DNA of 64,000 nucleotides, taken from positions 2,480,001-2,544,000 of the forward strand of contig NZ_CP077107.1 in assembly GCF_019263745.1 (NCBI RefSeq), written 5' to 3'. Each line of letters begins with the position of its first letter. The first letter of the stretch is position 1. Under the pieces are notes generated by a model. That model was not told where the DNA came from, made no database searches, and saw only the letters and a list, made by a program, of their open reading frames with translations. The DNA comes from Methanospirillum hungatei (GTDB lineage: Archaea; Halobacteriota; Methanomicrobia; Methanomicrobiales; Methanospirillaceae). The translations under genes were made by a program, and so were the position numbers. This document shows, piece by piece, positions 1 through 8,248 of this stretch.

Positions 1-1
1 A

Positions 2-517
2 AAAATAATAGGTAATAATCTGGAGAATGGGTCAGTTATTACTCTTACGACTGAAGGAGATGATCCAATTATAAGCGAAGCTGCACAACTTGTAAAGCCT
101 GATGAATTAAAAACCTGGCTCCACATACCATCTGAAGCGATGCCGGATCTTTGGGATCTCAATATGAAAACTCCATCCGGTAAAACTCTTTCAAAGCCAG
201 ACGCATTTAAAATTTTATATAATAATACTCCGGTTATCACTGCCATAAAGCCTGATCGTGCACCAGTTGGAACTGATGATCTCAAGATTGAAGTTTCTGG
301 TAAAAATTTTGGAGATGGAGAATACCTTAACCTGAATCTTACGATGAATAGCACAACTATTCCCGTTGCAGGGGCGATCTCATATAAAGGAGATCTGATT
401 ACTGGTTATCTGAGTCTCCCGAATGGAACAGAACCAGGATGGTATGATCTTCAGGTAACACGTGATGCAGGCCGGGGAAAAACATCATTAAAATCAGAAA
501 TGTTCAGGGTTTTGTAA
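2..517 (+). CDS. Surface/extracellular protein with IPT/TIG-like domain (5' end outside window)
   Basis: The frame is open from the first base of the window, so the gene starts upstream; 171 codons and the stop are visible. The last ~100 residues look like an IPT/TIG immunoglobulin-like unit: the opening motif PVITAIKPDRAPVGT is followed by a G-x-NFG turn and alternating beta strands, ending in a typical closing strand (MFRVL). The ~60 residues before it could be the tail of a previous unit, which would make this the end of a repeat protein. No catalytic residues are visible. Such domains are common in archaeal secreted and cell-surface proteins, so an extracellular location is inferred; the signal peptide is not in the window. 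No terminator hairpin follows, only a T-rich stretch. Confidence 0.6.
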   Translation, partial: KIIGNNLENGSVITLTTEGDDPIISEAAQLVKPDELKTWLHIPSEAMPDLWDLNMKTPSGKTLSKPDAFKILYNNTPVITAIKPDRAPVGTDDLKIEVSGKNFGDGEYLNLNLTMNSTTIPVAGAISYKGDLITGYLSLPNGTEPGWYDLQVTRDAGRGKTSLKSEMFRVL

Positions 518-627
518 CCTTTTCTCTCATTTCTTGTTCCTTTTTTCTATCTCCATGATGATCATTTACACATGAATCATAGTAAAAAACTATCCTGGAC
601 AATATATGTACATCTTAAGGTGGAAGC

Positions 628-1251
628 ATGGATTGTGGTCTTTATATCATAACCGATGAGGTTCTTGCTCCTGGTTGTTCCCATATTCAGATTGCGAAAG
701 AATCTCTTTCCGGTGGTGCTAAGATTGTTCAACTTCGGGATAAACGAAGGAGTGGGGCTGAATTGTTTGCCATCGCAAGTGTGATTCGGTCATTATGTAC
801 TGAGAATAATGCGAAATTTATCGTAAATGACCGGCTTGATATCGCCCTTGCAACGTGTGCTGACGGAGTCCATCTTGGACAGGATGATCTCCCGTTATCT
901 GCTGCAAGAGCTCTTGCTCCTCGTCCGTTTATCATTGGTGTTTCTGTTGGTACAGTCGAAGAAGCTGTGATAGCAGAGAAGGGCGGAGCTGATTATCTGG
1001 GTGTTGGCCCAGTGTATCCTACCGGAACAAAGGCAGATGCAGGTCCAGCGGTAGGGACTGCACTTGTATCAAATATACGAGAAAAGACCACCATCCCTAT
1101 TGTTGCTATCGGGGGAATTAATCTCTCCAACGCAAAAGATGTGCTTGCAGCCGGAGCAGACAGTATTGCTGTAATATCTGCTGTTATATGTAGTCCTGAT
1201 ATCGCAGCAGCATCCAGAAAATTTGTACGTCTTATTAATCCTCAGGATTGA
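628..1251 (+). CDS. thiE: Thiamine-phosphate synthase ThiE
   Basis: Joins hydroxymethylpyrimidine diphosphate and thiazole phosphate to give thiamine phosphate in the cytoplasm. The 207-residue length is normal for ThiE. Family motifs appear in order: QLRDK near residue 35 (diphosphate pocket), NDRLDIA and DGVHLGQDDLP near 70-90, GVGPVYPTGTK near 125-135 (thiazole/phosphate loop), and AIGGI near 160. The start ATG follows AAGGTGG, a good archaeal ribosome binding site. The gene is directly followed by thi4, which makes the thiazole half, so the two form a thiamine operon. No TPP riboswitch-like sequence is visible upstream. Confidence 0.95.
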   Translation: MDCGLYIITDEVLAPGCSHIQIAKESLSGGAKIVQLRDKRRSGAELFAIASVIRSLCTENNAKFIVNDRLDIALATCADGVHLGQDDLPLSAARALAPRPFIIGVSVGTVEEAVIAEKGGADYLGVGPVYPTGTKADAGPAVGTALVSNIREKTTIPIVAIGGINLSNAKDVLAAGADSIAVISAVICSPDIAAASRKFVRLINPQD

Positions 1252-1319
1252 AGATTTCGGAAATCATTTCACAGCGTGTTCAAAAATTAGATATAGTTCG
1301 AAAGAGAGGCAATAGGGAC

Positions 1320-2078
1320 ATGACTCTTGATGAAATTACCATTAGCAGGGCAATTATTTCAGATCACATGGAAACCCTCCTTGATTACATGGAGATGGAT
1401 GTTGCCGTGGTGGGAGGTGGGCCATCCGGCCTTGTGTGTTCCGCCCTGATTGCAGAAAAAGGGTATAAGGTTGGCCTCATTGAAAAGAAACTCTCGATTG
1501 GTGGGGGCATGTGGGGAGGAGGCATGATGTTTCCCCGTATTGTTGTTCAAGAGGAAGCCAGACGTCTGCTTGATCGGTTTCACATAAATTATTCGGAGTT
1601 CTCATCTGGATATTATACTGCCAGATCGATTGAAGCTGTTTCAAAACTTACCGCCGCTGCATCAGATGCGGGAGTCGAATTTTTTAACCTGACAACTGTG
1701 GAAGATGTGATGGTTAAAGGAGATGGAGTGTTATCTGGACTGGTCATTAACTGGCAGCCGGTTGAAGCGACAGGTCTCCATGTTGATCCTCTCACCCTTG
1801 CATGTAAAATAACTGTAGATGCTACCGGGCATGATGCGGTTATTTCTCACCAGGTTGCAAAAAAATGTGGAAAACCAGAGATCAAAGGAGAAGGAACTAT
1901 GTGGGCTGAGAATGCCGAGACTGCGGTTGTGTCTCATACGAAAGAAGTATTTCCAGGTCTGTATGTCTGTGGCATGGCAGCCAATGCAGTTCTGGGGGGT
2001 CATCGGATGGGTCCGGTTTTTGGTGGGATGTTGCTCTCTGGCGAAGCAGCTGCACTTCAGATTGTCAACCGGTTATAA
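1320..2078 (+). CDS. thi4: Archaeal Thi4 thiazole synthase, His variant
   Basis: Makes the ADP-thiazole precursor of thiamine from NAD, glycine and a sulfur source, with iron. The protein (252 aa from this start) has the Rossmann motif GGGPSG at residues 32-37, the GGGMWGGG loop at 60-68, and the C-terminal GGHRMGPVFGG motif. At the position of the sacrificial cysteine of yeast THI4, just before the conserved DP, there is histidine (H154, context GLHVDP). Known methanogen Thi4 enzymes with His here use free sulfide and turn over catalytically. An in-frame TTG at 1248 overlaps the thiE stop and would add 24 residues; I prefer ATG 1320 because the family begins close to this MTLDEI segment. The 3' end overlaps trmO on the other strand by 6 bp. 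Confidence 0.9.
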   Translation: MTLDEITISRAIISDHMETLLDYMEMDVAVVGGGPSGLVCSALIAEKGYKVGLIEKKLSIGGGMWGGGMMFPRIVVQEEARRLLDRFHINYSEFSSGYYTARSIEAVSKLTAAASDAGVEFFNLTTVEDVMVKGDGVLSGLVINWQPVEATGLHVDPLTLACKITVDATGHDAVISHQVAKKCGKPEIKGEGTMWAENAETAVVSHTKEVFPGLYVCGMAANAVLGGHRMGPVFGGMLLSGEAAALQIVNRL

Positions 2079-2522
2079 TCCGGTTCCATTCCCTTTTGGT
2101 TTATTCAAAGGATTTTCGTCCTCAAATATACAATCGATTTCAAAAACATAAGGTTTGATATCAATAACAGGGGATCCATCCAGTGCTTCAAGCCCGGTAA
2201 CAATGATATTACCTCCTGATATATCCTCAATTTTACCTATCGACAGAGCTATCGGGTTCGGGCGTGCAGGTGATCGGATCGTAAAAACAGGTCTAGGCTC
2301 ATCCCAGTCTGGTCTTTTTGCAAATAGAATATCCCGTTCAGCCCTGTCCATCCAGTATAATACCCAAATGTGGGATATTCCTTCCATAGATCCCAAACCT
2401 GAAATATATTGCTCATAGATCTCTATTTGCATTCTTTCTTCACAGGATCGTCCCTGACGAGGTGCTTGTCCTTTCCTATTAAATGGGGAGTGAATTATGC
2501 CAATTGGGTTTATTTCAATCAT
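2073..2522 (-). CDS. trmO: TrmO/TsaA-type tRNA N6-threonylcarbamoyladenosine-37 methyltransferase
   Basis: 149 residues, matching the single-domain TsaA (UPF0066) fold. The N-terminal PIGIIHSPF motif (6-14) and the signature RSPARPNPIALS (83-94), which lines the SAM site in this family, are intact. Bacterial TrmO uses SAM to methylate t6A37 of tRNA-Thr; the archaeal members are assumed to do the same or something closely related. Convergent with thi4, whose last six bases it overlaps. No operon partner; tspO upstream is on the same strand but 50 bp away. Confidence 0.88.
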   Translation of the reverse strand: MIEINPIGIIHSPFNRKGQAPRQGRSCEERMQIEIYEQYISGLGSMEGISHIWVLYWMDRAERDILFAKRPDWDEPRPVFTIRSPARPNPIALSIGKIEDISGGNIIVTGLEALDGSPVIDIKPYVFEIDCIFEDENPLNKPKGNGTGL

Positions 2523-2572
2523 TATGTTCTCCTATTTTTGGGATTTCTGATTCCTGTTTTTTATATTTTTAT

Positions 2573-3073
2573 TTACATTGTAGAATTGAGCAGATAGACC
2601 GAGATAGTCAGGATTGTAGCAAATAATGTCCAGCAAAGATATGGGATGAGAAGAATGACAGATTCACGTGATACCTTACTGAATGAGAGCATGGTTATTC
2701 CAATTAAGAGAATAAGTATCAAAATTACGATAACTCCCCCAAGGAGGGATTGCATTCCAAAAAATACAAGAGACCAAAGCAGATTCACTACCAGCTGTAC
2801 AAGAAACCACATTGTTGCCGTCTTTACGGATGGTGAATCAATTCCATTCCGAAGAACAAACCACCATGCAGCACCCATAAGGATGTAAAGAATCGTCCAT
2901 GCCGGACCGAATACCCAGCCTGGAGGAGTAAACCAAGGCTTGTTTAGTGTAAGATACCACCCGGTCACACTCGTCATAGTAAAAAATGATCCAATAAATC
3001 CAATTATTAGTGGAATGAAAATACAGAATACGAGAAGCAGGCTGATGGATAGCGAACGGTTTTTCATAACCAT
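2573..3073 (-). CDS. tspO: TspO/MBR family tryptophan-rich membrane protein
   Basis: 166 residues with five predicted membrane helices, the usual TspO size. The family hallmark lies between helices 1 and 3: WYLTLNKPWFTPPGWVFGP followed by W-T-I-LY and AAWW. TspO proteins bind tetrapyrroles and related ligands in the membrane; in bacteria they influence porphyrin levels and stress responses. The role in a methanogen, which makes F430, siroheme and corrinoids, is unknown. Starts at ATG 3073, alternatively at the ATG two codons later; no clear ribosome binding site. Confidence 0.9.
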   Translation of the reverse strand: MVMKNRSLSISLLLVFCIFIPLIIGFIGSFFTMTSVTGWYLTLNKPWFTPPGWVFGPAWTILYILMGAAWWFVLRNGIDSPSVKTATMWFLVQLVVNLLWSLVFFGMQSLLGGVIVILILILLIGITMLSFSKVSRESVILLIPYLCWTLFATILTISVYLLNSTM

Positions 3074-3279
3074 CTACTGTATATCTCTTGTATACATTGA
3101 ACCTAGTGGTATCAATATACGAGTCAAGTCCGATACTTTCATTAAGTTTGGGAACATGTATTAAAGTCACTGGCAGGATTCTTTGAATTTATGTCACATT
3201 AACTAGTGCGAACCTAATTACCATAATCTTGATTATTCACTCTTGACAGGTTTTTCGTGATTTCTTTGCACTTTTTACC

Positions 3280-3288
3280 GGAGATGGT
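3280..3288 (+). promoter_or_regulatory. Ribosome binding site before a non-AUG start of aIF1A
   Basis: GGAGATGGT matches the archaeal anti-Shine-Dalgarno with one mismatch and one G-U pair, and ends three bases before ATA 3292. It is the best placed site in the region and the reason for choosing ATA as the start. It also contains ATG 3284, which opens a three-codon frame (ATG GTC AGA TAA) whose stop overlaps the ATA. Confidence 0.45.
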
Positions 3289-3291
3289 CAG

Positions 3292-3630
3292 ATAACTGAG
3301 ACAAGTACCGAAATAGGAGTTGAACCGACGATTGAATCCCAGGAACCTGCAGATGTAGAAACCATCAGAGTCAGACTCCCCAATAGTAGGAAAGGAGAAC
3401 AGTTTGCGTATGCTGAACTGATGCTTGGCTCATTTCACATTCGTGTCAGATGTTCAGATGGGATAACTCGTCTTGGAAGAATCAAAGGCAAAATGAAACG
3501 GCGTGCCTGGATTCGTGAAGGGGATGTAATTATTATCACACCCTGGTCCTTTCAGGATGAAAAATGCGATATCTCTTACCGGTATACCCCTCCTCAGCGT
3601 GACTGGCTGAGGCGAAATAAGTATATCTGA
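3292..3630 (+). CDS. eif1A: Translation initiation factor aIF1A, apparently with a non-AUG start
   Basis: aIF1A binds the small ribosomal subunit A site during initiation. The C-terminal ~75 residues are a well conserved OB fold: IRVRCSDGITRLGRIKG, then KRRAWIREGDVIIITPW, then DISYRYTPPQRDWLRR. Sequence similarity to the family clearly extends upstream of the first ATG (3421), because the first strand IRVRLP is encoded at 3364-3381. Between the upstream in-frame stop (TGA 3244) and 3421 there is no ATG, GTG or TTG in this frame. The best candidate is ATA 3292, preceded by GGAGATGGT; this gives 112 residues, the usual length. ATT 3331 (99 residues) is the alternative. A sequencing error or one-base indel near ATG 3284 could also explain it. 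Confidence 0.8.
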   Translation: MTETSTEIGVEPTIESQEPADVETIRVRLPNSRKGEQFAYAELMLGSFHIRVRCSDGITRLGRIKGKMKRRAWIREGDVIIITPWSFQDEKCDISYRYTPPQRDWLRRNKYI

Positions 3631-3887
3631 TATATTTTTGATTTTTCTTTTTTTATCGCTATTATAGTATGTTCTGATACGTTTTTATTATAAAGGTTTA
3701 CATATCGACGTGATGTTTTCTGAATATGTGCTAAAGAGATGTTATTTTTCCGAGGTTTTACTTTTTGCACACAAGAATCATTCATAGAAATTATAATCAA
3801 GTGCTCTTCTCATCTGTTTCCAATAAATGCAGTTATATTTTTAGAACTGACACAAAGATATTAATCTTTTAAAAAAAGGATAAAAGC

Positions 3888-4169
3888 ATGTCTCCACGGG
3901 TTATTGATCCTGTGCCTGCCCGGAGATACCGGGAGAAGGGTGGTAGAATCAGCATGGATAGAGCGCGTTATCTGGAGACGCTCCGCCATCATCCGATGAA
4001 AATCCCGTATCCTCACCCTGAACGAAAAGCCTGGAAAAAACGTTCTACTCCTGGTCCCTGGCATAATCCACATGGTCATCCTCATCAGGAAGAACTTGGT
4101 CCCCACACGAATCAGCCTGGACCAATCCGGTTTACAGTATCTATGACCCGGAGTGGGAAACGGGATTAA
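3888..4169 (+). CDS. Small His/Pro/Arg-rich hypothetical protein
   Basis: 93 residues, not recognised. The composition is unusual: rich in Pro, His and Arg, with a middle block holding many histidines (for example HNPHGHPHQEE). No membrane segment or signal peptide. The start ATG follows AAAGGATAA, an acceptable ribosome binding site, and a TATA-rich stretch lies upstream. The opposite strand is also open here, so coding status is uncertain; the + frame is preferred because of the ribosome binding site. A metal-binding role could be imagined from the histidines, but nothing else supports it. Confidence 0.45.
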   Translation: MSPRVIDPVPARRYREKGGRISMDRARYLETLRHHPMKIPYPHPERKAWKKRSTPGPWHNPHGHPHQEELGPHTNQPGPIRFTVSMTRSGKRD

Positions 4170-4204
4170 ACAACTATTATCAGATTATACTCTCCTTTTC
4201 AAGT

Positions 4205-5014
4205 TTATACAGAGAAAATCATCCTGATTGCCAATATCATCAACATGCTGATGAAAAGGATAAGGAGTTTTCTTTCATCCATTTTTTTTCCGGTTCTAAC
4301 CCCAAGTTGTACTGACGGTATCGAGGCACATACTAAAACTGCTGTGAAAAGGATGTTTACATATCCAATTGAATAAGGAAAGAGATTGGAAACATCAAAT
4401 CCAAGAATTATATAGGAAAGAACGGTTCCAGATGCGATAAGAACCATGGAAGATAGTGAGATACCAATTGATCGATGAATGTTCATTCCAAGGAGCGATG
4501 TTAGTACAGGTGTCAGGATCACTCCTCCTCCTACTCCAAAAAGTCCGGCAGCAATACCAACACCAACTCCGAGAATAATAAAAGTAATGGTGGACTCTCT
4601 GATTTTGAAATTGAAAAAAAAACTACTCTGTTTTATAGCCATCCAGAGAGCCAAAAAGACAAGAAAACATGAAAATGCAATTACGTGAGCCTGATTTGAG
4701 ATGAGGACTGACATCGTACTACCTAACATTGATCCAAAAATCCCTCCTATCCCAAGAATGATTGCAGGTTGAAACGAAAAGCAGGTATCTCGGTTATATT
4801 TGATCGTTCCAGTAAGTGCAGTGGGTAACATTACTGCTGCAGACGTTGCAACAGACATTGCCATTGCATATTCAGCATACCCAAGGTCAGAGAGTAGAAA
4901 AAACATGACTGGAACCATAATTACGCCACCTCCGATACCGAAAAGACCGGCAAGAAATCCCGCTACCAGTCCACAGAGTATTAGTATAATGAATATTGTT
5001 AGAAATACTTCCAT
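4205..5014 (-). CDS. TauE/SafE (DUF81) family membrane transporter
   Basis: 269 residues, about eight membrane helices arranged as two homologous halves. Each half begins with the family glycine motif: GLFGIGGGVIMVP near residue 25 and GLFGVGGGVILTP near 160. TauE/SafE proteins move small anions such as sulfite or sulfonates across the cytoplasmic membrane; which anion cannot be read from sequence. Divergent from the TPR-MBL gene with only 51 bp between the starts. No sulfur-pathway partner gene is adjacent. Confidence 0.85.
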   Translation of the reverse strand: MEVFLTIFIILILCGLVAGFLAGLFGIGGGVIMVPVMFFLLSDLGYAEYAMAMSVATSAAVMLPTALTGTIKYNRDTCFSFQPAIILGIGGIFGSMLGSTMSVLISNQAHVIAFSCFLVFLALWMAIKQSSFFFNFKIRESTITFIILGVGVGIAAGLFGVGGGVILTPVLTSLLGMNIHRSIGISLSSMVLIASGTVLSYIILGFDVSNLFPYSIGYVNILFTAVLVCASIPSVQLGVRTGKKMDERKLLILFISMLMILAIRMIFSV

Positions 5015-5065
5015 TTTCGATATATATACTATCCATCGGAGGATTTATGTTGTTATCTGAGAAAC

Positions 5066-6349
5066 ATGGACGCAGATATGGCTGTGAATCCGGATGATAA
5101 CCGGTTCGATGAGGGGATATCGTGCATAAAAGCCGGAAAGATAGATAGAGCAATTGAGATCTTTTCTGACCTGGTAGAAAAAGACGAACGGAATCATAGG
5201 GCTTGGAATGCGTATGGGGTAGCACTCTCACAGACGAATCAAAAAGATCGTGCAATACACTGTTTTGAGCATGCAATTTTACTTGATCCTGGAAATAAGG
5301 TGTATGAACGCAATTTATCCAGAATAAAAACCCCTCCGGCAAAGAGAACACTATCAAAAATGAAAGAACTTACTCCGAATAAAAGGGGGAGGTTGGGTGT
5401 GGTTGCAGGCATTGGTATAGTGATTCTTATTGTTCTCATTTGCCTCACGTATTTATCTCTATCTGGGATGATTCCATATCCTCTGCCAAAAGAAGGAGTT
5501 ATATCTTCAACCGAGGCACCAATAGAGCCATCTCCTTCTCTTCCTACACCACGTGATAATATTTCCATAGCGCCGGAACCAGAACAAAAATCAGTCATAC
5601 CTGAATTAAAGCCACAGCCTCCTTTAAAACCTGAAACCCGGATTCATTTTATTGATGTCAGTCAGGGAGATGCAGCACTTATTCAAAGTGATGGTAAAAA
5701 TCTACTCATTGATGCAGGACCGGTTAATTCTGGTCAACGTCTTGTTGAATATTTGAAAAAGCAAAATGTCACGACTCTTGATATGGTTATTGCTTCACAC
5801 CCGTATGATGACCACATTGGAGGGATGATTGATGTTCTTGATGCATTTGATGTGAAAAAATATGCTGATAATGGAGTTGTTCATTCATCTGATCTCTACA
5901 AAAAAGTAATTGCAGCAGTGATATCTGATCAGGCTGTCCGGATGATTGTAACCGCAGGAATGAAGATTCCTTTTACGAATAATACAATTATTGATGTGAT
6001 TGGTCCATATCGGCTTACGGGACACCCTGATGAAGACTCCCTTGTTCTAAAGGTTTCTATCGGAAATATTTCACTGATACTCCCGGGAGATTCATCAGAA
6101 GTCAGAAGTAAGGCAACAATTTTAAAGCTACCAGACCATGGCTCCGATGATGCAATTGGCCCGCTTATGAATGTCAGACCACAGGTTTCAATTATTTCAC
6201 TTGGTTCAGGCAATCCATTTGGTTATCCCCGTTCTGCAACTCTTGAAACAATTCAGGAAATTGGTTCACAGGTATACAGAACAGATGTGAACGGCTCGAT
6301 CGTCTTTAAAACTGATGGTGAGAATTGGACTGCTCAAACGGTCCGATAA
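5066..6349 (+). CDS. TPR - membrane anchor - metallo-beta-lactamase protein (ComEC C-terminal type)
   Basis: 427 residues in three parts: two TPR-like helical repeats (about 10-85), one membrane helix (about 110-133) with a Pro/Glu-rich linker to ~190, then a metallo-beta-lactamase domain related to the soluble part of ComEC (190-427). The metal motif is S-H245-P-Y-D-D249-H250-IGG, followed by LILPGDSS and PDHGSDD. The order implies a cytosolic TPR and an external hydrolase tethered to the membrane. ComEC relatives may act on nucleic acid during DNA uptake, but there are no ComEC channel helices, so the substrate is unknown. A paralog without the metal ligands lies at 28461-29309. Confidence 0.8.
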   Translation: MDADMAVNPDDNRFDEGISCIKAGKIDRAIEIFSDLVEKDERNHRAWNAYGVALSQTNQKDRAIHCFEHAILLDPGNKVYERNLSRIKTPPAKRTLSKMKELTPNKRGRLGVVAGIGIVILIVLICLTYLSLSGMIPYPLPKEGVISSTEAPIEPSPSLPTPRDNISIAPEPEQKSVIPELKPQPPLKPETRIHFIDVSQGDAALIQSDGKNLLIDAGPVNSGQRLVEYLKKQNVTTLDMVIASHPYDDHIGGMIDVLDAFDVKKYADNGVVHSSDLYKKVIAAVISDQAVRMIVTAGMKIPFTNNTIIDVIGPYRLTGHPDEDSLVLKVSIGNISLILPGDSSEVRSKATILKLPDHGSDDAIGPLMNVRPQVSIISLGSGNPFGYPRSATLETIQEIGSQVYRTDVNGSIVFKTDGENWTAQTVR

Positions 6350-6367
6350 CCTTTTAAATTTTTAAAT

Positions 6368-8158
6368 CTACTCAATTCTATATTTTCCATCAGGGATCTT
6401 CATTAAAAATCTTGCTCCTTCTCCCTCACCTCCAACCTCCTGTATAGTAATTCCGGTTATAGCTAGAATTTCACGAGCTAGAAAAAGACCCAATCCTGTA
6501 TTTTTTCCCACTTCTCTAGAAAAAATTGATTTTTTTAGTGAAAGTGGAATTCCAATTCCATCATCCTCAATAATCCAATCAACATATCCATCAGATTTTT
6601 TTTCCCAATAACTGGATATCCTGGTGACGGTCTGTCCATGCCTGATGGCATTCTCCATCAAATTGTATATAACTTTCAATAAAAGAGGATCTGCCAATAC
6701 AAGAAGTCTGGATTCAGTATCATACTCAATCTTAACCTGTTTTGTGTTGATTAATGCTGCAGAACTTTTAACGATGGCCCTGATATCATGCCAAAGAGGT
6801 TCTTTTGATCCAAGATCCTGGTAGTCTCTGGTAAATTCTATATGATGTCGTATTGATCGTGCTGCAACCTGTGCTTTTTGTATGAAAATCCTAGCATCTT
6901 CTATGGAAGTTTCAGTCCCTGCAAACTCCAGGTATCCGGTGAGTGCTGTAAGAACGTTTAAAATATCATGCCTGGTTATTGAAGAGAGCATATTGAGTTT
7001 TTTGTTTGCTGTAACAAGAGCTTCTTCCACCCTTTTTTTATCAGTAATGTCATGAATTATCGAATAGAGAAGTTGTTTGTTCTCAATTTTTATCGGCCCG
7101 CTGTGGACTTCAACCTCCCTGATTTCTCCTGAAGCAAGACGGTGTCTGAAATAAAAAAAATTGCGTTCTTCTTTTCGTGCCTTATCCATTTCATTGAAGA
7201 TATCCTCTTCACTCAGACAATTAATGCTGGTAACTTTCAATTGAATTAATTCTTCACGAGTATATCCGTAATATTCACACGCTGCGGGATTAGCATCCAT
7301 TATCTGCCCGTTATTTGGATCAATAATCAGCATCACTGAGTGATTATTTGAAAAAATACTTCGATATTTTTCTTCACTTGTTTTTAAAGCACATTCGGAG
7401 ATCGTCTGTTCGGTTAAGTCCTGTATCTGGACCAGATATCCCCCGGTAATGTTTATATCTGAATGATCGAGAGGAGTTATCTGTACCTTTATATACATCT
7501 CCCCGGTTTTAGATGTGTTGTAGAGTTTCTTCTTTTTCACCAGATCAAAATCAAATGATCTGGTATATTCAATCTTTTCTCCGTTTTTAAGTCTTTTTAA
7601 AACCTCTTTTGGAATATTCGGATCCTGAAAAAGATCAAACAAAAAAATCTCGGTTTGACTTTCTATTCCAAAAAGATCCAGGCAGGCATTATTCACTTGT
7701 AGCAGTTTTCCTTCGGAGTTGTATATTTCAATAGCAATTGGTGACTGGGTAAATATTTCGTGAAATATTACTTCTGCCTGCTTGGATTTTATCAGAGGAA
7801 CCAGTTTTTCTGATATTTGGTGGAACAAATCCTTTGGTGTATCACTTTTTTCAAAATATAAGTCTGCACCGCTGTTCAGTGCATCTATGATAATCTGTTC
7901 CTTTCCTTTTCCCGTCAGAATCACGAAAGGAATCCGGTTTCCTTTACATCTGACAGACCGAAGAAATGCAAGCCCGTCTGACCCTGGCATTGCATAATCT
8001 GAAATAATTGCATCAAAATGCGTTTTCTTGAGGAGTTGCTGTGAATTTTTCACAGACTCAGATGTAGTTACTTTAAAAGAACCAGTTTTTTCCAGAAATG
8101 CTTTCGCAATTGAACAGATCTCCGGATCATCATCTATGAACAACACTGAATAAACCAT
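6368..8158 (-). CDS. REC-PAS-PAS-histidine kinase sensor
   Basis: Soluble sensor of 596 residues. The receiver domain (about 1-120) has the phospho-acceptor Asp in IISDYAMPGSDG. Two PAS domains follow (about 135-250 and 260-380), then a kinase core with the H-box SSITRHDILN and an HATPase with NAIRHG, DDGIGIP and GLGLFLA. There is no membrane helix, so it senses inside the cell. The receiver at the N-terminus is a layout common in methanogens; the output partner is not encoded nearby. ATG 8158 is preferred over an upstream TTG (8167) because GGGTTGGTGT precedes it. It shares its layout with the kinase at 26135. Confidence 0.88.
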   Translation of the reverse strand: MVYSVLFIDDDPEICSIAKAFLEKTGSFKVTTSESVKNSQQLLKKTHFDAIISDYAMPGSDGLAFLRSVRCKGNRIPFVILTGKGKEQIIIDALNSGADLYFEKSDTPKDLFHQISEKLVPLIKSKQAEVIFHEIFTQSPIAIEIYNSEGKLLQVNNACLDLFGIESQTEIFLFDLFQDPNIPKEVLKRLKNGEKIEYTRSFDFDLVKKKKLYNTSKTGEMYIKVQITPLDHSDINITGGYLVQIQDLTEQTISECALKTSEEKYRSIFSNNHSVMLIIDPNNGQIMDANPAACEYYGYTREELIQLKVTSINCLSEEDIFNEMDKARKEERNFFYFRHRLASGEIREVEVHSGPIKIENKQLLYSIIHDITDKKRVEEALVTANKKLNMLSSITRHDILNVLTALTGYLEFAGTETSIEDARIFIQKAQVAARSIRHHIEFTRDYQDLGSKEPLWHDIRAIVKSSAALINTKQVKIEYDTESRLLVLADPLLLKVIYNLMENAIRHGQTVTRISSYWEKKSDGYVDWIIEDDGIGIPLSLKKSIFSREVGKNTGLGLFLAREILAITGITIQEVGGEGEGARFLMKIPDGKYRIE

Positions 8159-8248
8159 ACACACCAACCCTGCAGTATCGTACCATTACTGGATGATCAA
8201 GTATGAAACCTTATCTTCTTAGCAGGCAATGAAACTGCTGTGAATGAT

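Noticed and set aside
4887-5357. 156-codon minus-strand frame across the TauE/TPR-MBL boundary
   Set aside because: It overlaps both real genes in other frames and has no coherent fold or start signal.
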